From Mycolicibacterium sp. CBMA 226 (GTDB taxonomy: Bacteria; Actinomycetota; Actinomycetes; Mycobacteriales; Mycobacteriaceae): 64,000 nucleotides of DNA. Every line of letters begins with the position of its first letter. Position 1 is the first letter of the stretch. The DNA lies in assembly GCF_009729075.1 (NCBI RefSeq), contig NZ_VTGY01000029.1:1-64000 (forward strand), given 5' to 3'. The notes below the pieces were generated by a model. That model ran no database searches and was not told the origin of the DNA. It worked only from the letters and a program-made list of their open reading frames with translations. Of the stretch, positions 43,212 to 52,088 are shown piece by piece. A program made the position numbers and the translations under genes.

Positions 43212-43892
43212 TCAGTTGGCGGCCGCCTGCTGGACGACGGCGTCGCCGGTCTGCTGGTCGGTCGCACTCCACGAGACTGCGGCGGGGAAATGCCCCCACG
43301 TGCTGTTGAAGACGCCCACGAGGACCGCCCGGTTGTCCGGGGTGACGGTGTACACGGGCCCGCCGGAGTCGCCCTTCTGGCTGACGATGCCGTTGGACAT
43401 GGTGAACCAGCCGTTGTTCACCGCGTCGACGGTGCCGCACGTCTCACCGGTGACGACGCCGAAGTGGCAGACGGGTGCGCCGCGCTGCGGATTCACCGCG
43501 GGATCGGTGACCAGCATCCGCCCGCCCGGAAGGATGTTGTTCACCATGACATCGCCGGCGATGTTGATGGACTCCCAGTCGGAGATCTGATGGTCGGTCG
43601 CGATGGTGGCGCCGTCGGGCGTGTTGTCCCGGAACGTGATCATGGTGCCGATGAAGCGGCCGTCCTTGTCCGTCACCGGGCCGTTGCCGCGGCAGTGACC
43701 TGCGGTGTAGCCGGTCCGCGCAGCCGGGTCCACGTAGCCGAGCGTGCAGCGCGTGGTGCCCTGGTGAATCTCCATACCCGGGTACACCAGCACGCCGGGA
43801 TCCGCCGATGCGACCGGCGCAGGGCCACCCACAGCGAACATCGGCACGGCGACCGCGGCTGCTGCCGCGGCACGCAAACCCCCCACAAACAT
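43212..43892 (-). CDS. Secreted trypsin-like serine protease (Rv1815-like)
   Basis: A 226-residue S1-family protein. ATG 43892 follows GGAGCAAGG and starts a signal peptide with probable cleavage after ASA (residue 30). His66 lies in GYTAGHC and the nucleophile Ser176 in QKGDSGGP; Asp100 (TIATD) is a candidate for the third triad member. Cysteines at about 49, 67, 142 and 152 could form disulfides. The target is unknown. Confidence 0.88.
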   Translation of the reverse strand: MFVGGLRAAAAAAVAVPMFAVGGPAPVASADPGVLVYPGMEIHQGTTRCTLGYVDPAARTGYTAGHCRGNGPVTDKDGRFIGTMITFRDNTPDGATIATDHQISDWESINIAGDVMVNNILPGGRMLVTDPAVNPQRGAPVCHFGVVTGETCGTVDAVNNGWFTMSNGIVSQKGDSGGPVYTVTPDNRAVLVGVFNSTWGHFPAAVSWSATDQQTGDAVVQQAAAN

Positions 43893-43958
43893 GACCTTGC
43901 TCCCATCACCTCGGGACGGACGTCGCGCCAGCCTACCCCGCAAACCCGGACACATGAC

Positions 43959-44016
43959 GGGGAAGCCCGGCACGGCGGCCCCCGGACCGGCCGCTCACCG
44001 GCAACCGGGCTTCCCC
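43959..44016. repeat. Inverted repeat in the protease leader region
   Basis: The perfect 12-bp arms ggggaagcccgg (43959-43970) and ccgggcttcccc (44005-44016) are separated by 34 nt of GC-rich sequence that can pair further. It lies between the lectin terminator and the protease start, so it is part of the protease promoter or 5' leader. The role is unknown. Confidence 0.7.
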
Positions 44017-44026
44017 TGAAAAACAC

Positions 44027-44058
44027 TGGCGGCCCGGATCTTTCGATCCGGGCCGCCA
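44027..44058 (-). terminator. Intrinsic terminator of the lectin-LysM gene
   Basis: A 14-bp perfect stem (tggcggcccggatc with gatccgggccgcca) closes a TTTC loop. It is followed on the minus strand by GTGTTTTTC, and lies 13 nt after the stop at 44072. Confidence 0.9.
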
Positions 44059-44071
44059 GGCTCCGTTCAGG

Positions 44072-44692
44072 TCAGGGAATGGTCAGGAGCTGACCGGGCT
44101 GAATCAGGTCGGGGTTGTCGATTCCGCTGGCGCCGGCAATCTCCGGGTAGCGGTTGCCGTCACCGTAGAACTGCTCGGCGATGGCCCACAGGGTGTCACC
44201 CGACTGCACCGTGTAGGTGCGCGCCGCCGGAGGCTCGGGCGCGGGGGCGGGCTCGGGCTCGGCAACGGCCTCGACGGCGACCGGCTCGGCAGCGACCTCG
44301 GCCACCTCGGGCTCGGGCGCGGGCTCCGGCGCAGCCTCGACGGGCGCCGCGGGCACCTCGTCGGTGTGGGTGTCCGACGACCACTTGGCGTCGTCACCGC
44401 TGTAGAGCACGAGGTTGCGATCGTCCTGCAGCACGAGGCGGACGTTGTCGGCGCCGGCGGTCTCGCTGGCCCACACCGGCTTGTCCGGGGTGTACAGCAC
44501 GAAGTTGCCGTCCTCCTGCACCTCGGCGCGCTTGACGTCCTGGCCGTCGGTGGCGGTGGCCCACACGGACTGCTCCCCTGCGTACAGCACCAGGTTGCCA
44601 TCCTCCTGCAGTACCAACCGGTACGCACCGTTGTTCGACGTCAGCGACTGGCCAACCTCGAGCTTCTCGCCCTTCTGAAGTGTGTCACCCAT
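44072..44692 (-). CDS. Bulb-type mannose-binding lectin fused to LysM
   Basis: A 206-residue two-domain protein. Residues 1-108 are a B-lectin with three intact mannose-binding motifs QxDxNxVxY (29-37, 59-67, 89-97). A Pro/Glu/Ala-rich linker (about 112-155) leads to a C-terminal LysM that begins TYTVQSGDTLWAIAEQFYG and binds peptidoglycan-type glycans. I start at ATG 44692 with AAAGGAGC upstream. There is no signal peptide, as in the related M. smegmatis lectin MSMEG_3662 (as I recall). The layout suggests bridging of mannosylated lipoglycans and the cell wall. Confidence 0.92.
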   Translation of the reverse strand: MGDTLQKGEKLEVGQSLTSNNGAYRLVLQEDGNLVLYAGEQSVWATATDGQDVKRAEVQEDGNFVLYTPDKPVWASETAGADNVRLVLQDDRNLVLYSGDDAKWSSDTHTDEVPAAPVEAAPEPAPEPEVAEVAAEPVAVEAVAEPEPAPAPEPPAARTYTVQSGDTLWAIAEQFYGDGNRYPEIAGASGIDNPDLIQPGQLLTIP

Positions 44693-44853
44693 GAAAGTTG
44701 CAGCTCCTTTGGTTCGATTCACCCCTGTCGTCCATTGACAGTACCGACGGTTCCGGGGAACGCCAGTGTTTGCGCTCGCCGAAATCAAAACAGTTGGCAA
44801 ACAATGAGTTATCGCGAAGAAATCACAGCGTTCCGACAGCGTTGACGCCCCTG

Positions 44854-45756
44854 TCAGCGAGCCGCGGCGGAGTTCTGGCCGGCCGGCTGCCACCCAGGCG
44901 GTCCGAAGACGTAACCGAGCCGGTTACCGAACCCGTTGGCCTGGCGCACATCTCGTACCATCGAGAGGTACTCGTGCGTCTGCAACTTCCAGATATCATA
45001 TGTGCCAACAGGTTTGGTCAATCCGTAGTTCGGCCGCGCGGTCTCCGGCGTGAAGCTGCCGAACATCCGGTCCCAGATGATCAGGATGCCGCCGTAGTTC
45101 TTGTCGAGGTACTGCTGGTCCCGGCCGTGGTGCACGCGATGATGCGACGGGGTGTTGAAGACGTATTCGATTGGCCGCCAGAGCTTTCCGATGCGCTCCG
45201 TGTGAATCCAGTACTGGTACACCAGATTCAGCGAGAAACTTGCGAACACGACCCACGGCGGCACACCCAGCGCCGGCAGCACCGCCTTCATCGCCAGGTC
45301 GCCGGACGGATTCCACTTCTGCCGCAGCGCGGTGGACAGGTTGAAGTACTCGCTGGAATGGTGCGCCTGGTGGGTGGCCCAGAACAGCCGGACCCGGTGG
45401 GCCATGCGGTGATAGGTGTAGTAGATCAGGTCGACGCCGAGAATCGCGATCACCCAGGTGTACCAGGCGTTGCCCGGCAGGTGCCACGGCGCGACGTACA
45501 CGTACAGGGCCGCATAGCCGACCAGCGCGAGGAAATTCAGTACCCCGCTGGTGAACAGCGAGACGGCGCCCATCCAGATGCTGGCCCAGGCATCCGCGCG
45601 CAGGTACGCACCCGCCGGCGGTCGCTGTTCGTCGTGGGCCAGCTTGCGGGCCGCGCCCCATTCCAGCAGCAGCGCCACCACGAAGAACGGAATGGCGTAC
45701 GAGACGGGGTCGTGCAGCATGGTCGGCAGCACGTCGGACAGCACATCGGAACTCAC
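44854..45756 (-). CDS. erg3: Sterol desaturase/fatty acid hydroxylase superfamily protein (Erg3-like, Rv1814)
   Basis: A 300-residue integral membrane non-heme di-iron enzyme. The three histidine boxes are present: HRMAH (116-120), HQAHH (129-133) and HHRVHH (205-210). The substrate in mycobacteria is not established despite the sterol desaturase name. I choose GTG 45756 because GGAGG lies 7 nt upstream and it gives the same 300-residue length as Rv1814. A GTG at 45834 is in frame but has no such signal. It is divergent from malQ. Confidence 0.88.
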   Translation of the reverse strand: MSSDVLSDVLPTMLHDPVSYAIPFFVVALLLEWGAARKLAHDEQRPPAGAYLRADAWASIWMGAVSLFTSGVLNFLALVGYAALYVYVAPWHLPGNAWYTWVIAILGVDLIYYTYHRMAHRVRLFWATHQAHHSSEYFNLSTALRQKWNPSGDLAMKAVLPALGVPPWVVFASFSLNLVYQYWIHTERIGKLWRPIEYVFNTPSHHRVHHGRDQQYLDKNYGGILIIWDRMFGSFTPETARPNYGLTKPVGTYDIWKLQTHEYLSMVRDVRQANGFGNRLGYVFGPPGWQPAGQNSAAAR

Positions 45757-45875
45757 GTCGACACCTCCGCGCGCAGCGTATCCGGACACCGCCCGGAAAT
45801 AGTCCGGCAATCTCCAGTTCGGCACAGGCCGCACTCACCACCCATGGTGCTCCGAATCGCGGCAAGATGGCGCGC

Positions 45876-48023
45876 ATGACTGATCGCACCGCGTCGCTCG
45901 TCGAGCTCGCCCGACGCCACGGTGTGGCCACCGAGTACGTCGACTGGAGCGGGGCGCAACACGCCGTCACCGCCACGACGCTCGTCGCCGTGCTCGCGGC
46001 TCTGGGTGTCGCGGCCGACTCGGAGGACGCCCGCGTGGCGGCCCTGGCCGATCACGAGCGCCGGTACTGGCAACGCCCGCTGTCCCCCGCCATCGTCGCC
46101 CGGTCGGGTCAGCCGTCGAGCTTCTGGGTGCACGTGACCCACGGCGCGCCCGTCGGCGTGTGGATCCGGCTGGAGGACGGTTCGGTGCGGGCCGGGCTGC
46201 GCCAGCTGGAGAACAACCGGCCGCCGTTCAGCCTGGACGGCCGCCTGATCGGCGAGGCGACCTTCGAGCTGCCGGGCGACCTGCCGCTGGGCTACCACCG
46301 GCTGCACGTCCAGGCCGGCGCCGCCGCGGATGCCGAAGCCGTCCTGATCGTCACCCCGGATTCCCTGACGCTGCCGAGCCGGCTGGGCAGCGGCCGGGCC
46401 TGGGGGCTGGCGACCCAGCTCTACAGTGTCCGTTCGCAGAACTCATGGGGTACCGGCGATCTCACGGATCTGACCGACCTGGCCGTGTGGTCCGCCGTCG
46501 AGCACCGGGCCGATTTCATCCTCGTCAATCCCCTGCATGCGGCGGGTCCGGTGGCCCCGATGGAGCCGTCGCCCTATCTGCCGACCTCACGCCAATTCGC
46601 CAACCCGCTGTATCTGCGGGTGCAGGCCATCCCCGAATACACCGCCGTCCGTACGCCGGCGACGCTGCGCAAGGCGCGGACCGACGCCCAGTCCCGCGCC
46701 GACAAGAACGAGTTCATCGATCGCGACGCGGCCTGGAAGTCCAAGCGCAATGCGCTCAAGGAGGTCTACCGGGCCAACCGCTCGGCGGGCCGGGCCGTCG
46801 CCTACGACGGGTACCGCCGGCGGACCGGCCGCACGCTCGACGACTTCGCGACGTGGTGCGTGCTCGCCGAGAAACACGGCGCCGACTGGCGCGACTGGCC
46901 GGCGGAGTTCCAGCACCCGGATCATCCCGCGGTGCGCGCCTTCGCCGAAAAGCACGGCACCCGTATCGATTTCCACCGCTGGCTGCAGTGGCAGCTCGAT
47001 GACCAGCTGACCGCCGCCCAGGCCACCGCGGTGCAGACCGGGATGTCGCTCGGCATCGTCCATGATCTGGCGGTCGGCGTGCATCCGGGCGGTGCCGACG
47101 CCTGGGCACTGCAGGATGTGTTGGCCACCGGGGTCTCGGCCGGAGCGCCACCGGATGAGTTCAATCAACTCGGGCAGGACTGGTCGCAGCCGCCGTGGCG
47201 TCCGGACCAACTCGTCGAGCGGGCCTACGAGCCGTTCCGCGCCGTGGTCAGGGCGGTGCTCCGGCATGCGGGCGGTGTCCGCATCGACCACATCATCGGC
47301 CTGTTCCGGCTGTGGTGGATCCCGGCGGGCGCGGCGCCCGTCGACGGCACCTATGTCCACTACGACCACGAGGCGATGATCGGCGTTCTCGCACTGGAGG
47401 CACACCGGGCCGGCGCGGTGGTCGTCGGCGAGGATCTGGGCACCGTGGAGCCGTGGGTCCGCGACTACTTACGCGACCGCGGCCTGCTGGGCACCTCGAT
47501 CCTGTGGTTCGAGTCCGACCGGGACGGCAGCCCGCTGCCGGCACCGCGCTGGCGTGAATACTGCCTGTCGTCGGTGACGACGCATGATCTGCCGCCGACG
47601 GCGGGCTACCTCGCCGGCGCCCATCTGCGCCTGCGCCGCGATCTGGGCCTGCTGACCCGCCCGTACAAGGAAGAGGCCGCGGCCGATCACGCCGACCAGC
47701 AGCGCTGGCTGGACGTCCTGCGGACGGCCGGGCTGCTGCCGCCGAACGCCCCTGACGCGATCGACGCCGACCAGATCGTCCTCGCCCTGTACCGCTATTT
47801 GACCCGCACCCCGTCGCGACTGCTGGCTCTGGCCCTGCCCGACGCCGTCGGCGACGTACGGACCCAGAATCAGCCCGGGACCAGTGACGAATACCCGAAC
47901 TGGCGGGTGCCGCTGGCCGGTCCCGACGGCCGGAAAATCCTCCTCGAAGACCTCTTTTCCGACCCCCGTGCCGCCGCGTTGGCGCAGGTGATGGGCGATG
48001 CCGTGACACCCGGGTTGGGTTGA
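45876..48023 (+). CDS. malQ: 4-alpha-glucanotransferase (amylomaltase)
   Basis: Transfers maltooligosaccharide chains in glycogen and maltodextrin metabolism. The 715-residue protein has the GH77 motifs: AVRAVLRHAGGVRIDHIIGL with the nucleophile Asp (split as RHAGGVRIDHIIGL), the acid Glu in VVGEDLGTVEP, and SVTTHDLPPTAGY. The mycobacterial N-terminal extension of about 150 residues is present. ATG 45876 aligns with MTELAPSLVELARR as I recall it from M. tuberculosis MalQ; ATG 45867 is an alternative. Confidence 0.94.
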   Translation: MTDRTASLVELARRHGVATEYVDWSGAQHAVTATTLVAVLAALGVAADSEDARVAALADHERRYWQRPLSPAIVARSGQPSSFWVHVTHGAPVGVWIRLEDGSVRAGLRQLENNRPPFSLDGRLIGEATFELPGDLPLGYHRLHVQAGAAADAEAVLIVTPDSLTLPSRLGSGRAWGLATQLYSVRSQNSWGTGDLTDLTDLAVWSAVEHRADFILVNPLHAAGPVAPMEPSPYLPTSRQFANPLYLRVQAIPEYTAVRTPATLRKARTDAQSRADKNEFIDRDAAWKSKRNALKEVYRANRSAGRAVAYDGYRRRTGRTLDDFATWCVLAEKHGADWRDWPAEFQHPDHPAVRAFAEKHGTRIDFHRWLQWQLDDQLTAAQATAVQTGMSLGIVHDLAVGVHPGGADAWALQDVLATGVSAGAPPDEFNQLGQDWSQPPWRPDQLVERAYEPFRAVVRAVLRHAGGVRIDHIIGLFRLWWIPAGAAPVDGTYVHYDHEAMIGVLALEAHRAGAVVVGEDLGTVEPWVRDYLRDRGLLGTSILWFESDRDGSPLPAPRWREYCLSSVTTHDLPPTAGYLAGAHLRLRRDLGLLTRPYKEEAAADHADQQRWLDVLRTAGLLPPNAPDAIDADQIVLALYRYLTRTPSRLLALALPDAVGDVRTQNQPGTSDEYPNWRVPLAGPDGRKILLEDLFSDPRAAALAQVMGDAVTPGLG

Positions 48024-48079
48024 TTCGGGTTTCTCCACCCCGTCATCTGCGCTATCTTCGCTGTACTCGAGGAGGTCAG

Positions 48080-48535
48080 GTGAACAAGCTGAAGACGCTG
48101 ACGGCAGGCGCCGTGGCAGCAGGTGCGGTGGCGGTGGGTGCCACCGCGATATTCGGCTCGTCCGTGGCCGCGTCCGATACCGGCGGCGGCATGAATGTGG
48201 TGGGCGAGTCGTACGCGCGCGCGGTCTCGATCCTCAAGAGCCAGGGCGTGCGCGCTACCTTCGGCGGCTCGGTCGGCAGCGATGTGCCGCAGGCCCAGTG
48301 CATCGTCGACCAGGAGAAGATGGGCAGCCATGGCCGCGTCATCCTGATGCTGAACTGCACGACGAAGGCCGTCGAGGACGCCCAGGCCAGCATGCCCGCA
48401 TCTGGCGGCGGCGCCCCGGGCGCCCCGGGCGCTCCCGGTGCCCCGCAGGCTCCGCACGTCGGCGCCAACGGCGTGACGACGGTGCAGGCGACGCCCGTCG
48501 GCCCGCAGCCGGGCATGTCGATCCCCGGTACGTAA
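48080..48535 (+). CDS. Secreted PASTA-like protein
   Basis: A 151-residue exported protein. GTG 48080 follows GAGGAGG 4 nt upstream and opens a signal peptide (VNKLKTLTAGAVAAGAVAV) ending near VAAS. The mature part contains one PASTA-like unit (MNVVGESYARAVSILKSQGV to VILMLNCTT) with two cysteines that could pair. A Gly/Ala/Pro-rich C-terminal tail has GAP triplet repeats (GAPGAPGAPGAP). PASTA-type folds bind peptidoglycan or beta-lactams; the function here is unknown. Confidence 0.8.
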   Translation: MNKLKTLTAGAVAAGAVAVGATAIFGSSVAASDTGGGMNVVGESYARAVSILKSQGVRATFGGSVGSDVPQAQCIVDQEKMGSHGRVILMLNCTTKAVEDAQASMPASGGGAPGAPGAPGAPQAPHVGANGVTTVQATPVGPQPGMSIPGT

Positions 48536-48544
48536 CTATTTCCT

Positions 48545-48600
48545 GAAGCGGCATTCCAGCAGGTCAACACACATGTTTTTGCCTGCCGGGATGCCGCTTC
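48545..48600 (+). terminator. Hairpin after the PASTA-like gene
   Basis: The arms gaagcggcat (48545-48554) and atgccgcttc (48591-48600) enclose an inner pairing GCAGG/CCTGC, 9 nt after the stop. A TTTTT run is in the loop rather than after the stem. Probable terminator. Confidence 0.55.
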
Positions 48601-48698
48601 GGCGTATTCCGGCAAAACCCAGTACCGCCGTTCCCACATAAACCACTTACACTGAGTCCACTCGCAACGATGCTTGAGGATCCGGAGGTAGCTGTTCC

Positions 48699-49598
48699 AT
48701 GCTGCGACCACAGCGTTTCGCTCACGAGGTAGACCCGGGTCCGGTGCAGATCCAGGCCCGCAACGTGGCTTTCGAGACCGCCGACAAGCCGAAGTATTGG
48801 ATTCCCGGCCATCCGGTGTCATCGCACCTCGTGAACCTGCTGAACATCATGCTGCCGGCCGGCGAGCGCTGGTTCGTCGAGGTCTTCAACGAGGCACTGC
48901 CCCTCATCAAGGATCCCAAGCTGGCCGCGGATGTCCGCGGGTTCATCGGCCAGGAGGCCATGCACGCCGAGGCCCACGACACCGTGATGCACGACTACAT
49001 GATCGCCTCCGGCGTCGACGTGGCGCCGCTGCTCGATCAGATCGAGTTCGTCTTCCAGAGAATCCTGGCCCCGTCGAAGACGACCAATCCGCGGCGGAAG
49101 ATGAACCACCTCATCGAACGGCTCTGGCTGATCGCCGCCATCGAACACTTCACTGCGGTGCTCGGCGATTTCGTGCTGAACTGCAACTGGGACGACTACG
49201 ACGCCGACCCGACGCTGACGGACCTGTACCGCTGGCACGGCGCCGAGGAGGTCGAGCACCGTTCGGTCGCCCATGACGTCGCCACCTACTTCCGGGACAG
49301 CTATCTGACCCGCGTCCGGGCCATGGCCGTGGCCGGGAGCGGCCTGTACGTCCTTTTCCAGCGCGGCATGCGTTTCCTGGTCAAGAGTGACCCACAGCTA
49401 CAGCTGAGCTGGTGGCAGATGCAGCGGATGCGGATGAACGATTCCAAGCTCGGTCTGCTGCCCGAGTACTGGAACCTGCTGTTCGTGCAGACCCTGGCCT
49501 ACTTCAAACCCAGCTACAGTCCCGAGCACATGGGTTCCACGGCTCAGGCCGTCGCGTATCTCGCCAACTCCCCCGCCGCTCGCGCGGCACACCACTGA
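48699..49598 (+). CDS. Ferritin-like di-iron protein (metal-dependent hydrolase family PF10118)
   Basis: A 299-residue helical protein of the family usually named metal-dependent hydrolase. The sequence shows a complete class-I di-iron pattern: Glu56, Glu86-x2-His89, Glu149, Glu184-x2-His187. The spacings are 30 and 35 residues within each half, as in ferritin-like oxidases and oxygenases. GGAGG lies 9 nt before ATG 48699. It overlaps a flavin/[2Fe-2S] reductase gene by 1 nt, which suggests an oxygen-activating enzyme fed by that reductase rather than a hydrolase. The substrate is unknown. Confidence 0.82.
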   Translation: MLRPQRFAHEVDPGPVQIQARNVAFETADKPKYWIPGHPVSSHLVNLLNIMLPAGERWFVEVFNEALPLIKDPKLAADVRGFIGQEAMHAEAHDTVMHDYMIASGVDVAPLLDQIEFVFQRILAPSKTTNPRRKMNHLIERLWLIAAIEHFTAVLGDFVLNCNWDDYDADPTLTDLYRWHGAEEVEHRSVAHDVATYFRDSYLTRVRAMAVAGSGLYVLFQRGMRFLVKSDPQLQLSWWQMQRMRMNDSKLGLLPEYWNLLFVQTLAYFKPSYSPEHMGSTAQAVAYLANSPAARAAHH

Positions 49599-50701
49599 TG
49601 CGCAGCCGCCCCCGGGTGCGGCTCGCTCCGCCCAGCGTGTTCGGGCTGACGCGCCACGACATGCTGGTGACCGTTGCCGACGCCGTGATCAGCGGCGGCC
49701 TCGCGGTGACGACGGCCATTCGGCGCACCCGGCCGCTGGCCACCGTGGACCGCCAGATTCAGCTCCGATTGCTCGAACGGCAGGTGGTTGCCCACGACCA
49801 GGACGTGGTGGCGCTGACGTTCGGCTCGGCCGACGGGTCCGTCCTGCCCGCCTGGCATCCCGGTTCCCACATCGACGTGCACCTGCCCAGCGGGCTCGTT
49901 CGGCAGTACTCGCTGTGCGGCAATCCCGACGAGCCGGGCTCGTACCGAATTGCCGTGCGGCGCATACCCGATGGCGGCGGTGGCTCCATCGAGGCGCACC
50001 AGCTGGCGGTCGGTGACGTGATCACCACCAGCGGACCGCGCAACGCATTCCCGATGACCGTCCCAGGCTTCGGGTCACCCACGCAACGGCTGCGGTTCAT
50101 CGCCGGCGGCATCGGCATCACCCCGATTCTGTCCATGCTCCACCGCGCCGAGAAGCTCGGTATCGACTGGTCGATGCTCTACGTCGGCCGCAGCCGCGAC
50201 AGCCTGCCGTTCCTGGACGAGCTCGCCCAATTCGGTTCTCGTGTGACGATCCGCACCGACGACGTCGACGGTCTGCCCACTGCCGACGACCTGCTGGGCG
50301 ACTGCCGACCCGGCACCTCGGTGTACACCTGCGGCCCGGCACCGATGCTCAATGCCATCCGCACCCACCTGGTTGGCGCCGACGACATCGAGCTGCACTT
50401 CGAACGCTTCGCCGCGCCGCCGGTGACCGACGGCCACGAGTTCAAGGTCGAGCTCGCCTCGACCGGTCAAACCATCGCCGTCGCCGCCGACGAAACCATG
50501 CTGACGGCGCTGATCAAAGCCGGTGTGCATGCACCGTATTCGTGCCAGCAGGGCTTCTGCGGTACGTGCCGCGTGAAGGTGCTGGCCGGTGCGGTCGACC
50601 ACCGCGACGGCCTGCTGACCGAGACGGAACGCGATGCCGGACAGGCGCTGATCTGCGTGTCGCGGGCACAAGGCGATGGTCCCCTGACGCTGGACCTCTA
50701 G
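49598..50701 (+). CDS. Flavin/[2Fe-2S] oxygenase reductase component
   Basis: A 367-residue reductase of the phthalate dioxygenase reductase/vanillate demethylase B type. The flavin-binding motif RQYSL is at 102-106, the NAD(P) site at 170-176 (GGIGITP) with YTCGP at 243-247, and a C-terminal plant-type ferredoxin with Cys316, Cys321, Cys324 and Cys353. The first 50 residues are an extra, partly hydrophobic segment. ATG 49598 shares its A with the upstream TGA, so both products are made together. It should supply electrons to the di-iron partner. Confidence 0.9.
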   Translation: MRSRPRVRLAPPSVFGLTRHDMLVTVADAVISGGLAVTTAIRRTRPLATVDRQIQLRLLERQVVAHDQDVVALTFGSADGSVLPAWHPGSHIDVHLPSGLVRQYSLCGNPDEPGSYRIAVRRIPDGGGGSIEAHQLAVGDVITTSGPRNAFPMTVPGFGSPTQRLRFIAGGIGITPILSMLHRAEKLGIDWSMLYVGRSRDSLPFLDELAQFGSRVTIRTDDVDGLPTADDLLGDCRPGTSVYTCGPAPMLNAIRTHLVGADDIELHFERFAAPPVTDGHEFKVELASTGQTIAVAADETMLTALIKAGVHAPYSCQQGFCGTCRVKVLAGAVDHRDGLLTETERDAGQALICVSRAQGDGPLTLDL

Positions 50702-50712
50702 CCGTCAGTGTT

Positions 50713-50753
50713 GGCTTGTGTTCGGGAGTTTCACCGATTCTCGAACACAAGCC
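50713..50753 (+). terminator. Hairpin after the reductase gene
   Basis: A 12-bp perfect stem ggcttgtgttcg/cgaacacaagcc encloses 17 nt and lies 12 nt after the reductase stop. There is no T-tract. It separates the di-iron operon from the kinase operon. Confidence 0.6.
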
Positions 50754-50792
50754 ACCGGCCGCCGCCATCGGTCATCGGTTTACGATGCCCCA

Positions 50793-52088
50793 ATGCCAAT
50801 GGCCGAGGGAACCGACTTCGCCGGATACACCATCGTCCGATGCCTCGGTTCCGGCGGAATGGGCGAGGTCTACGTCGCCCGGCACCCGCGGCTGCCGCGG
50901 CAGGATGCAGTCAAGGTCCTGCGCCCCGAGATGTCCAGCAACCAGGAATTTCGCGAAAGATTCCTGCGCGAGGCGGATCTGACGGCCGCGCTGTCCCATC
51001 CGAACATCGTCGGGGTGTATGACCGCGGCGAGTTCGAGGGCCAGTTGTGGATCTCGATGGAATACGTCGACGGCACCGACGTCAGCCGGCTGCTCCGGAG
51101 CAACGACGGCATATCCGACGAACAAGCGGTCGCAATCATCAGCGCGGTGGCGGACGCGCTCGACTATGCCCACCAGCACGACCTGCTGCACCGCGACGTC
51201 AAGCCGGCCAACATCCTGATCAGTGACACCGATCCAGCGAACAAGCGAATCAAGTTGGCCGACTTCGGTATTGCCCGGTGCGCCAACGACTCTGCCGGAC
51301 TGACCGCGACCAACGTGACGGTCGGCACGGTGTTCTATGCCGCGCCGGAACAGTTGACCGGCAGCATCATCGACGGTCGCGCCGACCAATATGCCCTGGC
51401 GGCCACCGCGTTCCAGCTCTTCACGGGCGCACCCCCGTTCGAGAACTCCAATGCCGCGGTGATCATCGGCAAGCACCTCAGCGCTCCGCCGCCGGCGCTC
51501 TCGCAGCGGCGCCCCGACCTCGCCGCGCTCGATCCGGTGCTGGCCAAGGCACTCGCCAAGGATCCCAAGGGCCGCTTCGACAAGTGCGCCGACTTCGCCC
51601 GCGCCCTGCAGCACGGGCTGGGAGTGACGGACGCGGATGCGACCACGCTGGCCCCCGCCGTGCTGGGCCCAACGCAGATCCGGCAACCCGACAAGGCCAC
51701 CCGGTCGCGCCGCTCGCTGGTCCTGCCCGTCGTCCTCACCGTGCTGCTGATCGCGGCACTGGTCTTCGCGGCCATCGAATTCACGGACGCTAAGCACGAG
51801 CAGCCGGCACCGCCACGTCCCGCAGCGACGTCCACCACGACTGCCCCGCCGACAGCAACTCCGTCGACAACCCCGCCGCCGCCCACCGAAGCACCCGTCG
51901 CACCGACCGAGGCCACCGTCACCAGCACGGTCACCGTCGAGACCACCACCGCCCCGCCCCCGACCGCCACCACAACGGAAACACCTGCGCCAGAACAGGA
52001 AACGCCGATCCGGGAGTGCATGGACCGGACGGGGATGACGCGGCTGCAGTGCTGGGAAGAGATTCGCCGTAGCGAGCGGACGCGCTGA
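50793..52088 (+). CDS. pknF: Membrane Ser/Thr protein kinase, PknF-like
   Basis: A 431-residue Hanks-type kinase. The Gly loop GSGGMGEVY is at 19-27, the ATP Lys at 41, the catalytic loop HRDVKPAN at 133-140 and DFG at 157-159. The activation segment holds SAGLTATNVTVGTVFYAAPE. A single membrane helix near 308-332 is followed by a Thr/Pro-rich extracellular stretch and a conserved-looking end (PIRECMDRTGMTRLQC). N-terminal MPMAEG and the C-terminal end match M. tuberculosis PknF (MPLAEG, PIRVCMQQTG), so I use ATG 50793. The FHA-ABC transporter neighbour of M. tuberculosis PknF is absent. Confidence 0.88.
   Translation: MPMAEGTDFAGYTIVRCLGSGGMGEVYVARHPRLPRQDAVKVLRPEMSSNQEFRERFLREADLTAALSHPNIVGVYDRGEFEGQLWISMEYVDGTDVSRLLRSNDGISDEQAVAIISAVADALDYAHQHDLLHRDVKPANILISDTDPANKRIKLADFGIARCANDSAGLTATNVTVGTVFYAAPEQLTGSIIDGRADQYALAATAFQLFTGAPPFENSNAAVIIGKHLSAPPPALSQRRPDLAALDPVLAKALAKDPKGRFDKCADFARALQHGLGVTDADATTLAPAVLGPTQIRQPDKATRSRRSLVLPVVLTVLLIAALVFAAIEFTDAKHEQPAPPRPAATSTTTAPPTATPSTTPPPPTEAPVAPTEATVTSTVTVETTTAPPPTATTTETPAPEQETPIRECMDRTGMTRLQCWEEIRRSERTR

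Noticed and set aside
43893..43973. Longer start for the serine protease
   Set aside because: It would put 27 polar residues before the signal peptide; ATG 43892 has a ribosome-binding site and gives a normal exported protein.
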